NCBI GenBank assembly: GCA_017652345.1
Contig: JAGCBE010000284.1
Span: forward strand, 1 to 15,265
Source of the DNA: Methanobrevibacter sp.
GTDB lineage: Archaea > Methanobacteriota > Methanobacteria > Methanobacteriales > Methanobacteriaceae
Reading direction: 5' to 3'
Length of the DNA stretch: 15,265 nt
Position 1 is the stretch's first letter; each line of letters opens with the position of its first letter. Positions 13,022 through 15,265 of this stretch are shown one piece after another. Under the pieces are notes generated by a model. The model worked only from the letters and a program-made list of their open reading frames with translations, was not told where the DNA came from and did no database searches. Made by a program: the position numbers and the translations under genes.

Positions 13022-13718
13022 CCCTGATAGATCAGTATTCGATAAAATGACCTTGCCTGACGGTATAGACAAGGAAACATTAATCGGCTCTATCTTTCTC
13101 AGGTGTCAAGAATTTGAGTTACTTTATTCAGACCCTGATTTTCTTATTGATGCTGTTAATGTTTGGTCAAGAAAAAACTATTGGACCTTTAATAAATGGG
13201 TTAAAGCCATTAATATTGATTATGAACCACTTTACAACTTTGATAGAACTGAAGAAACAACTGATACACATACAGGTTCAAGCAATAAAACAATTAATGG
13301 TACAAACTCAGAATCAAGCGATTATACAAGAACTGATAATCTTTCACAGGCAGATGATCATACAAGAACTGATAATTTAACAGATACTAATACACACTCT
13401 GAAAAAGCATACAATAATGGTTCTACAATGGTAGATACTACAAAGGATGTAGATGCTAGTACAGGTACACAAAGAAATGCAGGTACTGTAACAAATACAG
13501 GTACACAAAGAAATGCAGGTACTACTACTGGTTCATTTAATAATGGTGAAACAGGTAATGATTCATTTACTGAAAATCATAAAGCAAGAATGTACGGCAA
13601 TATTGGTGTTACTACTTCACAAAGAATGCTTGAATTAGAACTTGATATAGCAACCTGGAATTTGTACGAACATATTGCAGACCTGTTTTGTCAAGAGTTC
13701 TGTATCATGGTATATTAA
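12975..13718 (+). CDS. Lower collar protein (phi29 gp11-like) with repetitive central linker
   Basis: This 247-residue protein (phi29 gp11 has 293) uses GTG 12975, backed by AGGAGGGG at 12961-12968 six bases upstream. The next ATG (13047) lacks such a site. The N-terminal 95 residues contain the collar motif NVWSRKNYWTFNKWVKA...YEPLYNFDRTEE, and the C-terminal 50 contain ARMYGNIGVTTSQRMLELEL and end LFCQEFCIMVY, both characteristic of the gp11 family. Between them, residues about 96-195 are a Thr/Asn/Ser/Asp/Gly-rich linker with internal repeats. It would join portal to tail tube. Overlap with the portal gene suggests coupled translation. Confidence 0.9.
   Translation: MAQSKITLIGIENYLNPDRSVFDKMTLPDGIDKETLIGSIFLRCQEFELLYSDPDFLIDAVNVWSRKNYWTFNKWVKAINIDYEPLYNFDRTEETTDTHTGSSNKTINGTNSESSDYTRTDNLSQADDHTRTDNLTDTNTHSEKAYNNGSTMVDTTKDVDASTGTQRNAGTVTNTGTQRNAGTTTGSFNNGETGNDSFTENHKARMYGNIGVTTSQRMLELELDIATWNLYEHIADLFCQEFCIMVY
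13324..13376 (+). repeat. 36-bp-period direct repeat in the lower collar gene, copy pair A
   Basis: ATACAAGAACTGATAAT occurs at 13324-13340 and 13360-13376, an offset of exactly 36 bp (12 codons). It encodes TRTDN twice. The offset equals that of the second repeat pair in the same gene (13460). Confidence 0.9.
13460..13523 (+). repeat. 36-bp-period direct repeat in the lower collar gene, copy pair B
   Basis: A 28-bp identical unit occurs at 13460-13487 and 13496-13523, again 36 bp apart and in frame. It encodes STGTQRNAGT-like and NTGTQRNAGT segments. Exact identity suggests recent duplication. Confidence 0.9.
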
Positions 13719-13736
13719 AGGAAAGGAGGTTAAACA

Positions 13737-14324
13737 ATGGATAATAAATTTATTAATCAGTTTCCTTATACAGATTTTCATGAACTTAATCTTGATTGGG
13801 TGATTAAGCAGACAAAAGAACAGGGTGAACAGATAGCATATCTTAATGAAGAATTTTCTAAGATAACAGTTCTTACAGAAGATTATATACAGACCATGAT
13901 TGATACTGCTATAGAATCTAATAACCTGATTCTTGCACAGAAACTTATTGATCTTAAAGCAGAAATAACAACTGAATATAAGGGTTATGTAACTGCACAG
14001 ATTAATGCACTCACTGTTTATATTGATAATCAGGATGTTCATTATGATGAACTTGCACAGGGTTATGCTAATACAGCATTAAATGAAGCTAAAGATTATA
14101 CTGATGATGCTGTTATTGACTATACAATGATGATAAACCCTATTACAGGTGTATATGAGGATGTTCGTAATGTTGTAGACGATATTGTATCATACTTTCA
14201 TACAGGTGATGCACTCACAGCAGGTGAATATGATGCACTTGATCTTACTGCAGGTGCTTATGATGCTTATGACATTACAGCATACGATTATGACTTTAAT
14301 GGTAAAACAATACTTAATCCATAA
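13737..14324 (+). CDS. Appendage-like structural protein with C-terminal decapeptide repeats
   Basis: This 195-residue protein starts at ATG 13737 with AAAGGAGGT at 13722-13730. Residues 9-21 read FPYTDFHELNLDW, a motif I associate with N-termini of virion appendage proteins in gut Firmicutes phages, probably the part that docks on the collar. Residues about 22-125 are helical and suit a coiled coil (KEQGEQIAYLNEEF; then long alternating charged helices). The C-terminus repeats TAGEYDALDL, TAGAYDAYDI and TAYDYDF (161-187), about 2.7 units of ten residues. Position after the lower collar protein matches phi29 gene 12 (preneck appendage), but no similarity to its enzymatic domain is seen. It could be an adaptor for the fibre encoded next. 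Confidence 0.82.
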   Translation: MDNKFINQFPYTDFHELNLDWVIKQTKEQGEQIAYLNEEFSKITVLTEDYIQTMIDTAIESNNLILAQKLIDLKAEITTEYKGYVTAQINALTVYIDNQDVHYDELAQGYANTALNEAKDYTDDAVIDYTMMINPITGVYEDVRNVVDDIVSYFHTGDALTAGEYDALDLTAGAYDAYDITAYDYDFNGKTILNP

Positions 14325-14336
14325 GGAGGAAACAAA

Positions 14337-15182
14337 ATGTCGCACACTAATTCAACAACAAACTACAATCTGCCTCAGTTTCTTACATCCGATAAACCTG
14401 CATGGCTCACTGATGTAAATAATGCTTTTTCTGATATTGATACAGCAATATATGCTGCACAGTCTAAAGCAGATACTGCATATAATGATGCAGGTAATGC
14501 ACAGACAGATGCAACTACAGCAATCAATAATGCAGCCGCTGCAGATGCTAAAGCATCAGGTGCTATTGCATCTATTGAATCAGCATTTGATTCAACTACT
14601 ATTTATCCTGTAGGTGCAAAGGTAATGTATAATAGCCTTTTGTATAGGTGTATAGTTGCAGTTGTTACACCTGGTCCTTGGACAGGTTCTGATAACTGGG
14701 AAAGAATTAATGTTGATACACTGATAGCAACAGTTGATAATAAGGTTGGTTCTCTTGCATCCCTGTCAACTAGTGATACATCAAGCATAGTTAATGCTCT
14801 TAATGAAGTAAACGGTAAAACTAATACTATTCTGTCAAACCTTGGAAACAGACTTGTAGGCTCATGGACCGCCAATACTTCATCAGGCAACAATGTTAGA
14901 CTTACTAACTCAATTGATGTATCTGCAGGTACTTATCTGATCATAGCTTCATACCCGACTATCAGTACATCAAATTTTGTTGCATCACTTAACCTTGAAA
15001 GTACAAGTTCAGTATATGATAATTCATATATCAATGGTGTATCTTGGACAGGTAAGGCTATGCTAACAGCCTTTTCAAATAATCAGAAGATTTATTTATC
15101 TAGTGCTCAGGGTGCACCTTGTAACTTCTCAAATACTGAAAGAGGTTCACTTAGAGCAATCAAACTTAGTTCTAACTACTAA
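14337..15182 (+). CDS. Receptor-binding fibre protein
   Basis: This 281-residue protein starts at ATG 14337 with AAGGAGG at 14323-14329. Residues about 9-38 (YNLPQFLTSDKPAWLTDVNN) form a docking motif common at the start of fibre proteins in gut phages. Residues about 36-83 are an Ala/Asp/Asn-rich trimeric coiled coil. Residues about 88-124 (IYPVGAKVMYNSLLYRC...W...NWERI) resemble a small chitin/cellulose-binding (CBM5/12-like) module. ASLSTSDTSSIVNALNEVN (141-159) is a typical fibre neck segment. The last 105 residues (from GSWTANTSS) are a beta-rich head likely to bind the host receptor. It is the last gene before the terminator and the right terminus. The docking partner is unknown. Confidence 0.85.
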   Translation: MSHTNSTTNYNLPQFLTSDKPAWLTDVNNAFSDIDTAIYAAQSKADTAYNDAGNAQTDATTAINNAAAADAKASGAIASIESAFDSTTIYPVGAKVMYNSLLYRCIVAVVTPGPWTGSDNWERINVDTLIATVDNKVGSLASLSTSDTSSIVNALNEVNGKTNTILSNLGNRLVGSWTANTSSGNNVRLTNSIDVSAGTYLIIASYPTISTSNFVASLNLESTSSVYDNSYINGVSWTGKAMLTAFSNNQKIYLSSAQGAPCNFSNTERGSLRAIKLSSNY

Positions 15183-15204
15183 TATCTAATATAGCTTTAA
15201 CATT

Positions 15205-15233
15205 AAGCTCAGTCATTGTTGACTGGGCTTTTT
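15205..15233 (+). terminator. Terminator at the right genome end
   Basis: AAGCTCAGTC (15205-15214) pairs with GACTGGGCTT (15221-15230), 10 bp with one G-U pair, around a 6-nt loop, followed by a run of five Ts (15229-15233). It ends late transcription just before the right inverted terminal repeat. Confidence 0.88.
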
Positions 15234-15253
15234 GTTTGATGTAACTATTGGTT

Positions 15254-15265
15254 CATTACGACTTT
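15254..15265. repeat. Right inverted terminal repeat / protein-primed replication origin
   Basis: The last 12 bases, CATTACGACTTT, are the imperfect complement of the first 12: 10 of 12 match, with mismatches at positions 6 and 11 counted from the end. This is the second terminal origin expected for a linear genome with a covalently attached terminal protein. It lies 20 bp beyond the T-run of the last terminator. Confidence 0.8.

Noticed and set aside
13635..14042. Reverse-strand open frame of 135 codons.
   Set aside because: It is antisense to two well-supported virion genes, has no convincing ribosome binding site, and its Cys/Ile/Phe-rich content is typical of an antisense shadow in AT-rich DNA.
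1..15265. CRISPR array, tRNA genes, insertion sequences or alternative genetic code.
   Set aside because: No spaced repeats, cloverleaf-like segments or transposase genes were seen, and TAA, TAG and TGA all end genes flanked by well-placed starts.

Overview
The window looks like a complete, small, linear genome (15,265 bp) of a phi29-like podovirus that infects a low-GC Firmicute, probably a gut clostridium. Four things point there. The first bases (AAAGTAGTAAGG) and the complement of the last bases (AAAGTCGTAATG) form a short imperfect inverted terminal repeat opening with AAAGT, as in phi29. There is a protein-primed family-B DNA polymerase with a probable terminal-protein gene directly upstream. 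There is a gp16-type packaging ATPase plus homologues of the phi29 tail knob, capsid, portal and lower collar proteins. Ribosome binding sites are strong AGGAGG types, base composition is AT-rich, TAA, TAG and TGA all act as stops, and no integrase or other lysogeny gene is visible.

All genes run rightwards. Unit 1 (promoter at 112) carries three small early genes of unknown function and ends in a terminator at 1122. Unit 2 (promoter at 1159) carries a small helix-turn-helix regulator, the putative terminal protein, the DNA polymerase, the packaging ATPase and an orphan HicA-like protein. Unit 3 (promoter at about 5730) carries an unknown protein, a membrane-anchored coiled-coil protein and a SpoVG/ssDNA-binding-like protein, and ends in a strong terminator at 6789. 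All three promoters carry the sequence ATTGCACAATG, which in the first is part of a perfect 15-bp palindrome. The HTH protein of unit 2 is the obvious candidate to bind it.

The late region (6841-15233) encodes a CHAP endolysin with a CW_7 wall-binding repeat, a holin-like protein, the tail-knob protein (gp9-like), a tail lysozyme (gp13-like), a 190-nt non-coding segment, a scaffold-like protein, the major capsid protein, a stem-loop, the portal, the lower collar protein, an appendage-like protein with decapeptide repeats and a receptor-binding fibre. It ends in a terminator 32 bp from the right end. Relative to phi29, the ATPase has moved into the replication unit and the lysis genes come first in the late block.

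The most interesting element is the segment at 10151-10264. It folds on paper into a 114-nt RNA closed by an 8-bp terminal helix, with a large 5' arm and a small 3' arm. A promoter with an extended -10 is placed so that transcription would start at the first base of that helix. Size, topology and company (a gp16-type ATPase genome) suggest a packaging RNA (pRNA). This is an inference from hand folding and needs covariation or RNA data.
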